From positions 207,289 to 236,412 of the forward strand of contig RHPI01000008.1 in NCBI GenBank assembly GCA_009103225.1: a stretch of DNA of 29,124 nt. Reading direction: 5' to 3'. The notes under the pieces are model-generated. The model was not told where the DNA came from and ran no database searches. It worked only from the letters and a program-made list of their open reading frames with translations. Numbering within the stretch: position 1 is the stretch's first letter; each line of letters starts with the position of its first letter. The DNA is from Chlorokybus atmophyticus. Lineage: Eukaryota; Streptophyta; Chlorokybophyceae; Chlorokybales; Chlorokybaceae. Below are positions 27,636 to 29,124 of this stretch, piece by piece. The translations under genes were made by a program, and so were the position numbers.

Positions 27636-29124
27636 TCAATGTCCATCTGGTATGCTGAGCAGATGCCCAGCTCCTTCACACTGAAACTGAATTGGCTCCT
27701 CCACTTGTTGAGGAGAGCATCGAGTTGCTCTCGAGTCTGGCCTGTGGCCAGCGGTCCAATGGCGTGGGACCATGAGGTAGCGTTGGCGACCACTGGAATG
27801 TCTTCCACAGTAACTGCTGCCTGCTCCTCCATGTGGGCGGTCTCGAGGGCGGTGTGTGCTGCTTTGGTCTCTGAAAAGCGAGCAATCCACCCCCCAGCCA
27901 GGTGTTCGAGCTCCGAGAAGGACACATGGCGATCCTGGAGAGCAAAGCACATTTCCAAGTACCAAACCATGCTGTTCTGATCCATGGCGCGCCCCAACAA
28001 CTGACATTGTTGACTGGTTGTCAGCGTGGAGCCTGTGATGCTGCTTGGAAAGAATCCCATAGCACGCTCGCGCTCGCGGGCATTGGGTTCTTCCAGCTGT
28101 CCAGTGTTGGAGTCCAACACCATGCCGTCGCCTGCATTGCGGAACGCGTAGGAGCCTGGATAGGATACTAGTGTGGGTAGCGCGCGGCGCGGCTGACCAG
28201 GCTGGTTGCACTGGTAGAAGTGGTGGTGGTCAAGGCGTGTGACTGGTTGCGCTGTGCGTCCAGGGTCTAGGATGTCATCGACGACGAGATTTCGTGGCCA
28301 ATTGCTGTATAGGTACTCTGCCAGAAACAGGTCTTCCACAATGGCCAGGTTGGTCCATTTGGCGCGGACGCGGTGTGCACGAGATCCATGACGCGCGGCG
28401 TTGATTTTGAGAGGATGCCCCAGCAAGGAGCATACTTGCCGATAGGCCTTGGCGACGTGGTGCCGCTTGTCATCCTCGGAGTGCACATTCTCGATGATGT
28501 ACCCCAAGGGCCTAGCGATCTGACTGATCTGTAGGAGTTTGATGACTCGCATTAGCTCCCAGAACAGCTGTGAGCGAGGATCCGAGAGCCCTTGGCCTCT
28601 GCCTGCCCTGGAGTGCCCTTGACACTCCCACCCTGCTATCAGCAGGTCAATGTTGCCGACTGCCTGCAGGTGATCCTTGGTAATCCAGCGGATGTCCTGC
28701 GGTAGAGCCTTCTGGCTCCCTTGCAGTGCCGACAGCGGTAGCTGCTGCGGGTAGCGCTGGTGCAGCTGTCGTAAATGATGGCTCAGAGCCTCCTGTGCAT
28801 GAGGGTCAGGGTCACAGTAGAGGTACTTGGTGACTGTTGTTCCTGTGTTGAGGACAGCCGCAAGCCCACTGCCTATGCCTCCGAACAGCTCCAGCACGGT
28901 GATGCCTTGTTGTCGGCGGAACATGTGGAACTCCACAACTCCCGTAGCTATGTGGTACTGCTCCTGCACTGTAGCCTGGTCTTTGTAGGCAGGGAAGTGT
29001 GCAGTGAGCTGAGGCCTGGTCAGCAGCATGTGTGCTGCTACTTGTGCGCTCCAGCGACGCTCGGATGGCTCCTGAAAGGCCACTTCTTTGGTGACAGTCT
29101 CCTGAGACTCATCGTACGGTGTAG
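27584..29124 (-). CDS. Element 3 C5-cytosine DNA methyltransferase, open at the window edge
   Basis: About 513 codons are open from the right edge to TAG at 27584-27586, so the N-terminus is outside. Numbering from the GTG at 29083: motif I TVLELFGGIGSG (62-73) binds S-adenosylmethionine; YCDPD (89-93); motif IV GWECQGHS (151-158) with catalytic C154; motif VI YIIENV (195-200); motif VIII-like RAHRVRAKWTNL (235-246); then the LPTLVSYPGSYAFR segment and ERERAMGFFP...LLGRAM as motifs IX-X. The motifs are in the usual, unpermuted order, and AHR.R..W.NL resembles DNMT3-type enzymes. The enzyme would methylate cytosine, plausibly the element's own DNA. The usual Pro before the catalytic Cys is Glu. 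The last 100 residues (REQLDALLNKWRSQFSFSVK) look like the normal pre-RT region of Pol, so methyltransferase and Pol were probably one polyprotein. Confidence 0.92.
   Translation of the reverse strand, partial: TPYDESQETVTKEVAFQEPSERRWSAQVAAHMLLTRPQLTAHFPAYKDQATVQEQYHIATGVVEFHMFRRQQGITVLELFGGIGSGLAAVLNTGTTVTKYLYCDPDPHAQEALSHHLRQLHQRYPQQLPLSALQGSQKALPQDIRWITKDHLQAVGNIDLLIAGWECQGHSRAGRGQGLSDPRSQLFWELMRVIKLLQISQIARPLGYIIENVHSEDDKRHHVAKAYRQVCSLLGHPLKINAARHGSRAHRVRAKWTNLAIVEDLFLAEYLYSNWPRNLVVDDILDPGRTAQPVTRLDHHHFYQCNQPGQPRRALPTLVSYPGSYAFRNAGDGMVLDSNTGQLEEPNARERERAMGFFPSSITGSTLTTSQQCQLLGRAMDQNSMVWYLEMCFALQDRHVSFSELEHLAGGWIARFSETKAAHTALETAHMEEQAAVTVEDIPVVANATSWSHAIGPLATGQTREQLDALLNKWRSQFSFSVKELGICSAYQMDIELVDTEPVSEDSTASPS

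Larger units (their letters stand above)
23463..29124 (-). mobile_element. Element 3: Ty3/gypsy retrotransposon with DNA methyltransferase and PHD finger
   Basis: Minus-strand order from the right edge: C5-cytosine methyltransferase, RT, RNase H, integrase, PHD finger, polypurine tract, 3' LTR. Apart from one frame change between methyltransferase and RT, everything visible is intact, so this is the youngest of the three nested elements. It has inserted into the 5' LTR of element 2 (junction 23461-23463). Gag, protease and 5' LTR lie beyond the right edge. The coding part looks more GC-rich than element 2. Confidence 0.9.

Noticed and set aside
24600-28500. Many long plus-strand frames opposite element 3
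   Set aside because: They are antisense shadows of the GC-rich methyltransferase and Pol frames; none carries a domain, and the minus-strand frames explain the sequence fully.

Overview
The window is eukaryotic nuclear DNA, most likely from a green alga (Chlorophyta). The clues are a multi-exon gene with short GT-AG introns, coding for a proline-rich type I membrane protein of the algal wall or matrix kind; a fragment resembling the C-terminus of the plant and algal VKOR-thioredoxin (LTO1) protein; and a dense set of plant/algal-type transposable elements. The species cannot be named from sequence alone. About three quarters of the window is transposon.

Left third (1-9,000). Positions 1-2,700 are intergenic, with hairpins and an AT microsatellite. 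One convincing host gene lies at 2,777-5,809 on the plus strand (nine coding exons, about 725 aa). From 6,360 to 8,412 there are two decayed C-terminal fragments of the same non-LTR retrotransposon family, tail to tail. A last-exon-like piece of a VKOR/LTO1 gene sits inside the first one, on the opposite strand.

Middle (9,000-16,850). A decayed BED-zinc-finger hAT transposase (9,256-11,946, plus) is followed by element 1, a dead Ty3/gypsy retrotransposon on the plus strand. Its gag, protease, RT, RNase H and integrase are all recognisable but broken by stops, frameshifts and a changed RT catalytic motif.

Right half (16,851-29,124). Element 2 is a minus-strand chromovirus (Ty3/gypsy with a C-terminal chromodomain), inserted into the integrase of element 1. 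Its 3' LTR is complete (16,851-17,377, TG...CA), its gag is intact and its pol is broken. Its 5' LTR is cut at 23,461 by element 3, a minus-strand Ty3/gypsy element whose visible coding region looks intact. Element 3 is the most notable object here. It carries a C5-cytosine DNA methyltransferase domain directly upstream of RT-RNase H-integrase, and a PHD finger at the C-terminus. It runs off the right edge, so its gag, protease and 5' LTR are not visible.

The right part is thus a nested series: element 1 (oldest) holds element 2, which holds element 3 (youngest). Decay falls in the same order. Element 3 carries both a DNA-methylation writer and a probable histone reader, while element 2 carries a different reader (chromodomain), so two chromatin-engagement designs sit side by side in one locus.
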